Program-made: the position numbers and the translations under genes | NCBI RefSeq assembly: GCF_007828865.1 | Contig: NZ_VIVK01000001.1 | Location: 2,294,001 to 2,358,000, forward strand | DNA length: 64,000 nucleotides | DNA from: Kribbella amoyensis | GTDB lineage: Bacteria > Actinomycetota > Actinomycetes > Propionibacteriales > Kribbellaceae | Direction of reading: 5' to 3' | In this document: in pieces, positions 46,837 to 55,055 of the stretch | Position numbering within the stretch: position 1 is the stretch's first letter | Layout: each line of letters opens with the position of its first letter | The notes under the pieces: generated by a model | Databases searched by the model: none | What the model was told of the DNA's origin: nothing | Seen by the model: the letters and a program-made list of their open reading frames with translations, nothing else

Positions 46837-47502
46837 ATGACCCACCCGCCAACGCCGGTCCAGCCGGTGCGGACGCTGCCCTCCGCCGAGTCGTGGCTGT
46901 CCGGCGTCCCGTCGCCGGCGCGGCGCCGGCTGGACGGGTACGCCCTCGCGGCCTTCGCGTTCAGCCTGCCCGGTCTGGCGCCGATCGCCGCCGTCCTGGC
47001 CGCGATCGCGCTGCCGCGGATCCACAAGGCGGGGACTCGGGGTCGCGGGCTGGCCCACGCGGCGCTGGCGATCAGCGCCTGCTGGGTGATCGCGCTCGGG
47101 GTCGCGGCCGTGCTCGGCGTCTACGGCGACAAGCAGGCGGGGATCGGGCGGACCGTGGCGGTCACCGAGCTCGAGGTACACCAGTGCTTCACCGCGAACC
47201 TCGAGGTGGACACGCTGCGGATGGTGCGGATCGCCGACTGTAAGGCCGCGCACTCCGGCGAGGCGTACGCGCGGGTCCCGGCGACGTTGGCGGGGCTCGG
47301 CGCCGAGCAGCGGGAGGCGGTTGCGACCAGGCAGTGCGCTACCGCGTTCGAGGCGTTCGTGGGGAAGCCGTTCGAGCAGTCGTCACTGGACATGTACTAC
47401 GTGGTGCTGGAAGATCGCGACGTTGCTGATGGCAACGTCCTTTGCCTGGTCGGCCGGCCGGAGCGTGAGCTCACCGGCACCATGCGTGACTCACAGAGGT
47501 AG
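46837..47502 (+). CDS. DUF4190 / septum-formation-like membrane protein
   Basis: A 221-residue protein. Two hydrophobic helices in the first half (GYALAAFAFSLPGLAPIAAVLAAIAL and AALAISACWVIALGVAAVLGVY) form a DUF4190 hairpin. The outer half has Cys pairs (EVHQCFTANLE...IADCKAAHSGEAYARV), the pattern of the septum-formation domain. Similar to the next gene in order of parts, so the two are likely an old duplication. Located 8 bp before it. Role unknown; envelope. Confidence 0.78.
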   Translation: MTHPPTPVQPVRTLPSAESWLSGVPSPARRRLDGYALAAFAFSLPGLAPIAAVLAAIALPRIHKAGTRGRGLAHAALAISACWVIALGVAAVLGVYGDKQAGIGRTVAVTELEVHQCFTANLEVDTLRMVRIADCKAAHSGEAYARVPATLAGLGAEQREAVATRQCATAFEAFVGKPFEQSSLDMYYVVLEDRDVADGNVLCLVGRPERELTGTMRDSQR

Positions 47503-47510
47503 GGGGAACC

Positions 47511-48515
47511 TTGAGTCAGCCGCCCGTGCCGGACCCGAACCGGCCGCAGGACACACCTGCCCGCACCTTCCCGACCTACGGTCGGGAAAACCCACCCACC
47601 ACCACCCCGACTGCGGGCCGCTGGCAACCACCGGGGCAACCGACCACGCAACAGCCGTGGCAACAGCCCTACGGATCCACGCCGCCTGGGGTTGCACCGG
47701 TGGGGCAGTCGTTGCCTCGGGCTACGGTGCCGCCGTACGGGCCACCGCCTCAGGGGATGCCGCCGTACGGGCCGCCACCTCACGGGCTGCCGCCGTACCC
47801 CGGGTACGGGTTCGGGGCCCAGCTGGTGCGGCGGACCAATCCGGTGGCGATCGCGGCGTTGGCCGTCGGGTTGTGTGGCCTGTTCTTCCCGCCTGCCGCG
47901 CCGGTGGGTGTCGTGCTGGGAATCGTCGCGCTGGTGCAACTGCGGAAGACCTCGGAGGGCGGGACCGGGCAGGCGGTCGGCGGAATGGTGGCCGGCGGTC
48001 TGTTCAGCGTCGTGTGGGGCGGGTTGCTCGCGCTGGCGATCGTCGTGGGGTCGACAGAGGACGACTACTACAGCTCGTCCGAGCCGACCGCACCGTCCTC
48101 GTCCGAGCCGACCGCACCGTCCTCGTCCGAGCCGACCGCACCGTCCTCGTCCTCGCCGGACGCGCTGTACATCGACGACCTGATCGTCGGGCAGTGCTTC
48201 GACGACGGGGCGGAGGAGGACGAGGTCGTGCCGCTGAGCTGCGCCGGGCCGCACGACGGCGAGGTGTACGCGGTCGTGACGCTGCCGGCGCAGACCTGGC
48301 CGGGCGAGCGGGAGGTCAGCAAACAGTCCGGGAAGGCGTGTGACCGGGAGTTCCAGCCGTACGTCGGGATCGGCGTCGACGACTCGGAGCTCGAAACCGC
48401 CACCTGGTACCCCCGGCTCGCCTCCTGGAGCAGGGGCGACCGCAGCGTGTACTGCGCCGCCTACGGCCCTGACAGCGAGCAACTGGACCAGACCGTCAAA
48501 GGCTCCAAGCGCTGA
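47511..48515 (+). CDS. DUF4190 / septum-formation domain membrane protein with Pro-rich N terminus
   Basis: A 334-residue protein. A long proline/glutamine/glycine-rich cytoplasmic N terminus (about 1-105) is followed by the DUF4190 helix pair (AIAALAVGLCGLFFPPAAPVG and MVAGGLFSVVWGGLLALAIVV). A Ser/Pro/Thr linker made of a thrice-repeated SSEPTAPS unit leads to an external Cys-containing domain (LIVGQCFDDG, LSCAGPHDGEVY) of the septum-formation type. TTG at 47511 is supported by AGGGGGAA. The Pro-rich tail could bind cytoskeletal or kinase partners; function unproven. Confidence 0.8.
   Translation: MSQPPVPDPNRPQDTPARTFPTYGRENPPTTTPTAGRWQPPGQPTTQQPWQQPYGSTPPGVAPVGQSLPRATVPPYGPPPQGMPPYGPPPHGLPPYPGYGFGAQLVRRTNPVAIAALAVGLCGLFFPPAAPVGVVLGIVALVQLRKTSEGGTGQAVGGMVAGGLFSVVWGGLLALAIVVGSTEDDYYSSSEPTAPSSSEPTAPSSSEPTAPSSSSPDALYIDDLIVGQCFDDGAEEDEVVPLSCAGPHDGEVYAVVTLPAQTWPGEREVSKQSGKACDREFQPYVGIGVDDSELETATWYPRLASWSRGDRSVYCAAYGPDSEQLDQTVKGSKR
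48075..48146 (+). repeat. Three exact 24-bp tandem repeats within the linker of the DUF4190 gene
   Basis: The 24-base unit starting TCGTCCGAGCCGACC occurs three times without a mismatch (48075, 48099, 48123) and encodes SSEPTAPS. The identity points to recent expansion, and copy number may vary among strains. Confidence 0.85.
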
Positions 48516-48529
48516 CCCGTACGGCGCAC

Positions 48530-48571
48530 CTCAAGGAAGACAGTGCATTACTCAAGGAAGACAGTGCATTA
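48530..48571. repeat. Perfect 21-bp tandem duplication upstream of the PSP1 gene
   Basis: Two identical adjacent 21-base units (48530-48550 and 48551-48571), each starting CTCAAGGAAGACAG. They lie between the DUF4190 stop and the PSP1-domain start, about 25 bp upstream of the latter. Each unit contains AAGGA, so it may duplicate a transcription or ribosome signal. Confidence 0.8.
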
Positions 48572-48595
48572 CCGGACATGCCCTAGTCTGGCCGC

Positions 48596-49708
48596 GTGGG
48601 TTTGGTCATGGCTGTGTCGTTCGAGCGGTACGGGCGGCTCTACTACCTGGACCCCGGCCCGCATCGGCCGCGGGTCGGGGACAAGGTGCTGGTCCCGACC
48701 GACGACGGGCCCGAGGTCGCCGAGTGTGTCTGGGCGCCGCAGCACGTGGTCGAGGAGATCGGTGGGCTGCCGACCTGCGAGGGGATCGCGTCGGCCGCGG
48801 ACCTGGAGCGGGACGAGCAGAACCGGCAGCGCCGGGCGGATGCGCGGCTGACGGCGAAGCGGCTGATCCGCCAGCACGGGTTGCCGATGAAGGTGGTCGG
48901 GATCGACTTCGTGGATCGCCGGCCGGACGTCGACCAGCTGGTCATCGTGTACTTCTCCGCGCCGCACCGGGTCGACTTCCGGGAGCTCGTCCGCGATCTC
49001 GCCCGGGGACTGCGGGCGCGGATCGAGCTGCGTCAGGTGGGTGCGCGGGACGAGGCACGGTTGCAGGGTGGGATCGGGCCGTGTGGGCGGGATCTGTGCT
49101 GTGCGACCTTCCTGAAGGACTTCGAGCCGGTCAGCGTCCGGATGGCGAAGGACCAGGACCTGCCGCTCAACCCGCTGAAGATCTCCGGCGCGTGCGGGCG
49201 GCTGATGTGCTGCCTCAAGTACGAGCACCCGCTGTACCAGGAGTTCAACGCGAAGGCGCCGTCGGTCGGTACGCCGGTCGAGACGCCCGCGGGGGACGGT
49301 GTCGTCGTCGGGCACAACGTTCCGAGCGACACGGTCGTCGTCCGCCTCGCCGCGTCCGGCCGCCGCTGCGCCTGCAGCCGCGCCGACGTGTGCTCGCCAC
49401 GCCAGCAGTACGAAGCCTCCGACACCACCACCCCTGACGCCCCACTCCCCGAAGCCAAGACCGGCCCGGCCGCCGACCGTCGGACCCCCCAGGCGGATGC
49501 GCGTACTGCCGACGCGGGCGCCGGCACTGCGGGCGCGGGTGGCGCTGGACCGGCGGGGGCGGAGCAGGCTGGTGGGGTTGGTGACCCGTCGGTTGGAGAG
49601 GGTGGGGAGCGGGGGGTGCGGCGGCGGAAGCCTCGGCGGCGCCGGCGGTTGAGTGGGCGGGAGACGACCGACTCCGGACCGGACGACACGGGAGACAGTT
49701 CGCGGTGA
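48596..49708 (+). CDS. PSP1-domain protein (RicT/YaaT family)
   Basis: A 370-residue protein. The PSP1 core (about 1-265) includes RLYYLDPG, VVGIDFVDRRPDVDQLVIVYFSAPHRVDFRELVRDL and ARDEARLQGGIGPCGRDLCCATFL. Cys pairs in GPCGRDLCC, GACGRLMCC and CACSRADVC could bind a metal or an iron-sulfur cluster. In Bacillus, RicT acts with RicA and RicF on RNA processing and the phosphorelay. Here the partners are absent. A long Ala/Gly/Asp-rich tail with basic end RRRKPRRRRRL is extra. The start may be GTG 48596 or ATG 48608. The stop overlaps the next ATG (TGATG). Confidence 0.88.
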   Translation: MGLVMAVSFERYGRLYYLDPGPHRPRVGDKVLVPTDDGPEVAECVWAPQHVVEEIGGLPTCEGIASAADLERDEQNRQRRADARLTAKRLIRQHGLPMKVVGIDFVDRRPDVDQLVIVYFSAPHRVDFRELVRDLARGLRARIELRQVGARDEARLQGGIGPCGRDLCCATFLKDFEPVSVRMAKDQDLPLNPLKISGACGRLMCCLKYEHPLYQEFNAKAPSVGTPVETPAGDGVVVGHNVPSDTVVVRLAASGRRCACSRADVCSPRQQYEASDTTTPDAPLPEAKTGPAADRRTPQADARTADAGAGTAGAGGAGPAGAEQAGGVGDPSVGEGGERGVRRRKPRRRRRLSGRETTDSGPDDTGDSSR

Positions 49709-51252
49709 TGACGCGCAGGACGACAGCACTGATGGCGGTACTGAGCGCTCTCGCGGTGGTGGTGAGCAGTTGCGGCGTGGCGACGCGGGCGCAGGACGCC
49801 GAGCCCGACGGCTCCGTGCCGGGCGCCGGGAACCCGTCGAAGAGCCCGACCGGCCCGATCCCGGCAGGGCTGGAGAAGTTCTACCAGCAGCAGCCGAACT
49901 GGGAGCGCTGCGGCCGCGGTCAGCAGTGCGCCACCGTCAGCGTGCCGCTCGACTACAGCAAGCCCACCGGTGACACGATCGAGCTGAGCGTCCGCAAGGT
50001 CCCCGCGCGCGACCAGTCGGCCAAGGTCGGCACGCTGTTCATCAACCCGGGCGGCCCGGGCGGTTCCGGCGTCGAGTTCGCCGCGGCCGCCGCGTTCGTG
50101 CTAGGGGCGCCGCTGCTGCGCAAGTTCGACGTGATCGGCTGGGACCCGCGCGGTGTCGGCCAGTCGACCCCGGTCCGCTGTCTCGACACGGCCCAGCTGG
50201 ACAAGTTCATCGCGGCCGACGGCAGCCCGGACGACGAGGCCGAGATCACCGAGCTGAACCAGCAGGCCAAGACCCTGGCCGACGGCTGTCAGCAGCGCTC
50301 CGGCAAGCTCCTGCCGCACGTCTCGACCAAGGACGCGGCCCGCGACATCGACGTACTCCGCGGCATGGTCGGCGACTCCGAGCTGTACTACCTCGGCATG
50401 TCGTACGGCACGTACCTGGGCGCGACGTACGCCGAGCTGTTCCCGAAGAACGTCGGCCGGCTGGTGCTCGACGGTGCCGTGGATCCGGCGAAGTCGGCCG
50501 AGGAGAACAACATCGCCCAGGCGAAGGGGTTCGACACGGCGCTGGACGCGTTCGCCGAGGAGTGCGCGCAGCGGTCCTGCGAGCTCGGCAGTACGAAGCA
50601 GGAGGTGCTCGCCAAGGTCGACAAGGTCATCGCGGACACCGACGCGAATCCGCTGGAGGGCAGCGGCGATCGCAAGGTGACCCAGGGACTGGCCGTCCTC
50701 GGGGTGATCTACCCGCTGTACCAGAAGGACTTCTGGCCGCGGCTCGAGGAAGCGATCGCGCAGGCGTCCGAGGGCAAGGGCGCGCGGCTGCTCGCGCTGG
50801 CCGACGAGTACGCGGACCGCACCCCGAACGGGTACAGCAGCAACTCCAACGAGGTGATCTACGCGGTCAACTGTCTGGACCGGCAGGACATCGCCTCGGT
50901 CGCGGAGGCGAAGGCGGACGAGGCGAAGTTCAAGGCGGCGTCCCCACGGTTCGGGTCGTACCTGCTGTGGGGCTCGCTGGCCTGCGCGAACTGGCCGGTC
51001 AAGCCGGAGGACAAGCCGCACCCGATCAAGGCGGCCGGCGCGAAGCCGATCGTCGTGATCGGTACCACCCGCGACCCGGCCACGCCGTACGAGTGGGCCG
51101 TCGGGCTGGCCAAGCAGCTCGAGAGCGGCGTCCTGATCAGCCGGGACGGCGACGGGCACACCGGGTACAACGAGGGCAACGACTGCGTCGACCGCGCGGT
51201 CGAGACCTACCTCCTCCAGGGCACCCCACCCGCCGCCGACCTGAAGTGCTGA
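49708..51252 (+). CDS. Secreted alpha/beta-hydrolase peptidase, tripeptidyl-aminopeptidase (TAP/SlpD) type
   Basis: An exported enzyme of 514 residues with N-terminal lipobox VVSSC, so likely a lipoprotein. The oxyanion stretch INPGGPGGSG, nucleophile Ser232 in YLGMSYGTYLG, catalytic Asp in GTTRDPATPYEWA and His in GDGHTGYN complete the triad. The C-terminal cap matches the TAP-like domain. It should release short peptides from the N termini of extracellular proteins. ATG at 49708 overlaps the upstream TGA by one base, and no terminator separates them. Confidence 0.9.
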   Translation: MTRRTTALMAVLSALAVVVSSCGVATRAQDAEPDGSVPGAGNPSKSPTGPIPAGLEKFYQQQPNWERCGRGQQCATVSVPLDYSKPTGDTIELSVRKVPARDQSAKVGTLFINPGGPGGSGVEFAAAAAFVLGAPLLRKFDVIGWDPRGVGQSTPVRCLDTAQLDKFIAADGSPDDEAEITELNQQAKTLADGCQQRSGKLLPHVSTKDAARDIDVLRGMVGDSELYYLGMSYGTYLGATYAELFPKNVGRLVLDGAVDPAKSAEENNIAQAKGFDTALDAFAEECAQRSCELGSTKQEVLAKVDKVIADTDANPLEGSGDRKVTQGLAVLGVIYPLYQKDFWPRLEEAIAQASEGKGARLLALADEYADRTPNGYSSNSNEVIYAVNCLDRQDIASVAEAKADEAKFKAASPRFGSYLLWGSLACANWPVKPEDKPHPIKAAGAKPIVVIGTTRDPATPYEWAVGLAKQLESGVLISRDGDGHTGYNEGNDCVDRAVETYLLQGTPPAADLKC

Positions 51253-51259
51253 GGGCCCG

Positions 51260-51877
51260 CTAGTTGGGCCGCTTGTCGCCGTTCGGGTCGGGGAGTTGCA
51301 GGGTCTCGGTGGCTCGTTCGAGCACGCTGCGCAGGGCGGCCTCGTCCTGCGGGCGGCCGCCGACGGTGATCTCGATCAGTGTGCGCTCGCCGTCCTCGCT
51401 CGGGAGCCAGCGGGACAGGCCCATCCGGGGACCGCGGGTCTGGTCGACGTAGGTGTAGACCAGCGTGCCGTTCTCGTTGCTGATCACCTTGAGATCGCGC
51501 TCGTCGATGCTCTTGGCCCTGTTCGCGGCCAGCTCGTCCGGCTGCTGCTTGCTGCCGCGGGCGTCGAAGCGCACCTGCCAGACGCCGGTGGGGTCGAGGT
51601 ACCGCGGGCGGGTGCCGCCCTGGCTGCTCTTCCACCCGACCGGGACGTCCGCGCTGATCGGCGATCGCTCGGAGCCGAACGTCTGTGCGGCGAACTGGAG
51701 CGAGTTCGGGTCGAGGCCTCCGGACACGGTCGGCGTCGGCGACGGGCCCGGGCTGGTGACCACGGTCGTGCTGTCCGAGTTCATCGCGTTGATCGCGAGC
51801 ACCGAGCCGAAAACGGCCACGCCGACGGTCATTCCCGCCAGCGTCGCCACCAGCGCCTGGTGCCTGGGCGTGAGCAT
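51260..51877 (-). CDS. Membrane-anchored exported protein, unknown function
   Basis: A 205-residue protein with one N-terminal helix (LVATLAGMTVGVAVFGSVLAI), a Thr/Pro linker and an external domain. The domain has beta-rich segments (ISADVPVGWKSSQGG, VWQVRFDARGS, LVYTYVDQTRG) and a helical end (AALRSVLERATETL), resembling a lipid- or ligand-binding fold seen in actinobacterial cell-envelope proteins. I cannot name the family. Convergent with the peptidase gene, with 7 bp between stops. Confidence 0.75.
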   Translation of the reverse strand: MLTPRHQALVATLAGMTVGVAVFGSVLAINAMNSDSTTVVTSPGPSPTPTVSGGLDPNSLQFAAQTFGSERSPISADVPVGWKSSQGGTRPRYLDPTGVWQVRFDARGSKQQPDELAANRAKSIDERDLKVISNENGTLVYTYVDQTRGPRMGLSRWLPSEDGERTLIEITVGGRPQDEAALRSVLERATETLQLPDPNGDKRPN

Positions 51878-51964
51878 CCGGACCTCCGCTTCCGTTCTCG
51901 GCCGCAGCCCTGATTATCGACCAAGAAGGGGCCGACCACGAAACCCGGCGTACGCTGGCCCGTC

Positions 51965-52300
51965 GTGGAGTTCGAAGAGGCGTTGCGCCGGTACGACGCG
52001 GGTGAAGCGGAGCGGTCCGACCTGAAACTGCTGGTGAAACACCTGCTGAAACTCCTGGTGGCCAAGGCCCCCGGGCACGCGGTCGAGGTGCGCGTCCCGC
52101 CGTACGGCGCGGTGCAGTGCATCGAGGGACCACGGCACACCCGCGGTACTCCGGGGGCGGTCGTCGAACTCCCGGCCGAGCTCTGGATCGCCCTCGCGCT
52201 GGGCCGGATCGACTGGCCGGGTGCCCGCGAGACCGGCAAGGTCCGGGCGAGCGGGGAGCGGACCGATCTGGGACCGCTGCTACCCCTGCTGACGCCCTGA
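51965..52300 (+). CDS. Bacterial SCP-like protein (sterol carrier superfamily)
   Basis: A 111-residue soluble protein with the conserved block VEVRVPPYGAVQCIEGPRHTRGTP followed by VVELPAELWIALALGRIDW. This is the pattern of the bacterial SCP ortholog family (SCP_3), related to the lipid-binding SCP-2 fold. The ligand is not known. Start GTG at 51965. Transcribed divergently from the membrane-anchored protein, 87 bp apart. Confidence 0.85.
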   Translation: MEFEEALRRYDAGEAERSDLKLLVKHLLKLLVAKAPGHAVEVRVPPYGAVQCIEGPRHTRGTPGAVVELPAELWIALALGRIDWPGARETGKVRASGERTDLGPLLPLLTP

Positions 52301-52390
52301 CCCAGCGGACCTCGGCACCCTCGGGAGAGCGCGTCGGTCCGGACGTAAAACAGGTTCGTCGAGGCGAGTCGCCCATGTCACCATGGGCCG

Positions 52391-53701
52391 GTGGCAACCA
52401 GTTTCCGCTCCCGGCTGGCCAGGCTCCGGGTCGACCTGACTCCCTGGCGTGGATCCCGGGACTTCCGCATCCTGGTGGTCGCCGGCTCGGTCTTCTTCCT
52501 CGGCGGCATGGTCGGCTACGTGGCGCTGCCGTACCAGCTGTACCAACTCACCGGCTCCAACTTCGCCGTCGGCGCGATGGGCCTGGTCACGATCGCCCCG
52601 CTGGTCGTCTTCGGCCTGTACGGCGGCGCCCTCGCGGACCACATGGACCGCCGCAAGATGCTGATCGGCACCGGCGCGGCCCAAGTGCTCATCTGCGCAC
52701 TCCTGCTGGCCAACACGCTGCTCGACGATCCCCGTGTCTGGCTGATCTACGTCTGCGGCGCCCTGAACGCGATCGCCTCGTCCCTGCAGCGCCCGAGCCG
52801 CGAAGCCCTGTTCCCGAGGGTCGTCCGGCACGAGCAGATGCCGGCGGCCGTGACGCTCAACTCCCTGACGCTCCAGGTCGGCCAGCTCGCCGGTCCGGCG
52901 CTCGGCGGGTTGCTGGTCGGCACGGCGGGCGTGACCTGGGCGTTCGCGGTGGAACTGGCCGGCCTGGCGATCGCGACGCTGCTGTACGTACGTCTCGGCT
53001 CGTACAAGTCGAACGAGCACAGCACCCCACCGAGCCTGCGAGCGATCGGCGACGGAGTCCGGTACGCCTTCCGCCGGCGGGACCTGCTGGGAACCTACGC
53101 GGTGGACATGGTCGGGATGTTCCTGGCGATGCCGATCGTCCTCTTCCCGGCGTTCGCGACCGAGGTGCTGAAGGAACCGAAGCTCCTGGGGTTGCTGTAC
53201 AGCGCGGAGGCGATCGGCGCGATGCTGGCGACGCTGACGAGCGGTTGGGCGAGCCGGGTCCATCACCACGGCCGCGCTGTGGTGCTCGCGACGATCACCT
53301 GGGGCGCGTCGGTCGGGATCGCGGGACTGGCGCCGAACATCTGGTTCGCGATCGCCTTCTTCGCGGTCGCGGGTGGAGCGGACATGATCTCGGGACTGTT
53401 CCGCGCGGTGATCTGGAACCAGACGATCCCGGACGAGATGCGCGGCCGACTGGCGGGAATCGAGATGCTGTCGTACTCGCTGGGGCCGCTGGGCGGGCAG
53501 TCGAGATCGGGGTTGGTGGCGGACCTGACGAGCGTGCGGACGTCCATCGTGAGCGGCGGCGTGTTGTGCGTCGCGGGCGTGCTGGCGACGGCGGTATGGC
53601 TGAAGGACTTCTGGCGCTACGACGCAAGAACCGACGAGCACGCGGTGCGCGAGCGGGAACTGAGGTCCACGGCTGCCGTTGGGGAGGGCACGGCGCCGTA
53701 G
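52391..53701 (+). CDS. MFS transporter, MFS_3/EntS-like exporter
   Basis: A 436-residue protein with 10-12 membrane helices. Motif A-like GLYGGALADHMDRRKMLIGT is in the first loop, and the central and final loops (LSYSLGPLGGQSRSGLVADLTS) match the MFS_3 branch, whose members export siderophores or drugs. Start GTG at 52391 gives the family length. The C-terminal tail is charged. Substrate unknown. Transcription appears independent. Confidence 0.85.
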   Translation: MATSFRSRLARLRVDLTPWRGSRDFRILVVAGSVFFLGGMVGYVALPYQLYQLTGSNFAVGAMGLVTIAPLVVFGLYGGALADHMDRRKMLIGTGAAQVLICALLLANTLLDDPRVWLIYVCGALNAIASSLQRPSREALFPRVVRHEQMPAAVTLNSLTLQVGQLAGPALGGLLVGTAGVTWAFAVELAGLAIATLLYVRLGSYKSNEHSTPPSLRAIGDGVRYAFRRRDLLGTYAVDMVGMFLAMPIVLFPAFATEVLKEPKLLGLLYSAEAIGAMLATLTSGWASRVHHHGRAVVLATITWGASVGIAGLAPNIWFAIAFFAVAGGADMISGLFRAVIWNQTIPDEMRGRLAGIEMLSYSLGPLGGQSRSGLVADLTSVRTSIVSGGVLCVAGVLATAVWLKDFWRYDARTDEHAVRERELRSTAAVGEGTAP

Positions 53702-53813
53702 CTGCGGACGGTTGGCGCGACTACCGCCTCTCAGGGTGAGCACGGCGACAGAGGAGCCGCGCGTGCTGGGTACTCCTCTGCTCCACCCGCCACCTGGGTA
53801 CAGTCGGTGCACC

Positions 53814-54788
53814 ATGCGAATCCGTCCCGTAGCCGCCTCGTCCACCGTGCTCGCCCTCGCCGCGCTGGCTGGGTGTGGTGGCGGTGGGAACGAGAGCGCG
53901 CCCGACGTACCTCCGCTGGTCTCCGTCAGCACCACGCCGACCGAGTCCCCCTCAGCGACCCCGACAGAAACGCCGGGCACCCCACCGACCGCGAAGGTCG
54001 CCGACACCCTTTGCGTGCGGATGGACCAGACCTTCGTCCAGGCCACACTCGCAGCGCCCGTCGTGACGATTCAGCCGAAGGCGGTTCCGGCGGAGATCGG
54101 GTTGCCCAGCTACGACCTCTGCCAGCTCGCGCTCAGCACCAGCCCGACTGGCCCGGTCCTCAAGGTCGGTACCTCCGTGCTCACCGCGACGAAGGGCGAG
54201 CTCGCCGCCGCGAAGAAGGCGTACGACGCGACGAGGGGCGAACCGTCCAAGCTCGTCTCCGTCGGCCAGGGCGGATTCGGGACCAGCCGCTTCGTCGTCT
54301 TCCTGCTCGGCACCAGGATGATCAAGGTGGAAGGCCCACCCGCCACCTCCGCGAAGTACGTCGCGCTCGGCCTGGAGGCGGCCCGGCAAGCACCCGGATT
54401 GCCCGAGGCGTCCCCGCTGATCACGCGCCCGGACTGCGAGCGCGGTACCTCGGCAGCGGCCAAGGTGATGGGCGCGGAGGCGATGGCGCGGCGCGACGGG
54501 CAGACGGCGACCGGGGACACGGTCTGCGGGTGGATCAACGCCGACGCGGTCCTGTACTCGACGGTGCGCCGGGTGCCGGATGCGCAAGCGGCGATGGCGT
54601 CGATCCGCAAGGCGCCGACCTCTCAGCCCGTACCGCTCGGCGACGAGGGGTACGTCGACACCGCGACTGGCCGCGGGACCATCCGCGTGGGGACCGACAA
54701 GATCGTCGACCTGGTTCCGACCGGCCGGCCGAAGACCGACGACATGGTCGCCTTCGCCCTCGCGATGTCCCCGCTCTACACCCGCTGA
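53814..54788 (+). CDS. Secreted lipoprotein of unknown function
   Basis: A 324-residue protein. The signal MRIRPVAASSTVLALAALAGC ends in lipobox LAGC. A Pro/Thr/Ser linker follows (about 30-60), then an external domain with four Cys (DTLCVRM, YDLCQLA, RPDCERG, TVCGWI) that may form two disulfides. The middle and end have repeated beta strands and helices, resembling DUF3558-like lipoproteins, but this is not certain. ATG at 53814 gives the lipobox in place. Confidence 0.75.
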   Translation: MRIRPVAASSTVLALAALAGCGGGGNESAPDVPPLVSVSTTPTESPSATPTETPGTPPTAKVADTLCVRMDQTFVQATLAAPVVTIQPKAVPAEIGLPSYDLCQLALSTSPTGPVLKVGTSVLTATKGELAAAKKAYDATRGEPSKLVSVGQGGFGTSRFVVFLLGTRMIKVEGPPATSAKYVALGLEAARQAPGLPEASPLITRPDCERGTSAAAKVMGAEAMARRDGQTATGDTVCGWINADAVLYSTVRRVPDAQAAMASIRKAPTSQPVPLGDEGYVDTATGRGTIRVGTDKIVDLVPTGRPKTDDMVAFALAMSPLYTR

Positions 54789-54847
54789 ACCCCCTCGAAG
54801 TGGGACCTGCTCGTGCGACTTGATCGCAGGTTGGGTTACGGTACTCG

Positions 54848-55015
54848 CGCCGTGGTGTTCGGGAAGCCGGTGAAGTACCGGCGCGGCCCTCGCCACTGTG
54901 ATCGGGAGTTCCGCCGCGCGTTCGCCTCGTAAGGGTGAGACCACTGGTCCGTGAGGACTGGGAAGGTCAGTGCGGTGGATGTGGTGTCCCGTCAGCCAGG
55001 AGACCGGCCACGGCG
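54848..55015 (+). ncRNA. Cobalamin riboswitch (AdoCbl type)
   Basis: The conserved B12-riboswitch blocks are present in order: GGGAAGCCGGTGAAGTACCGG, then CGGCCCTCGCCACTGTGA, GGGTGAGACCACTG, and GTCAGCCAGGAGACCGGCC, which is the B12-box-like end. P1 closes perfectly: CGCCGTGG (54848-54855) pairs with CCACGGCG (55008-55015). Just beyond, CATCCAC (55025-55031) can pair with GTGGATG (54975-54981) inside the aptamer, a possible expression platform, and the ribosome site (GGAGGAG, 55040) follows. Controls the downstream BtuF-BtuC-BtuC operon; high cobalamin should shut it off. Confidence 0.93.
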
Positions 55016-55055
55016 TGTCAGACCCATCCACGAGGTGCTGGAGGAGCGGTCCGCC

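Noticed and set aside
48530..48571. Attachment site or transposon ends
   Set aside because: The two 21-bp copies touch each other and no integrase or transposase is nearby.
54951..55055. N-terminal extension of the B12-binding lipoprotein
   Set aside because: The 35 extra codons overlap the riboswitch and would place the lipoprotein signal internally.
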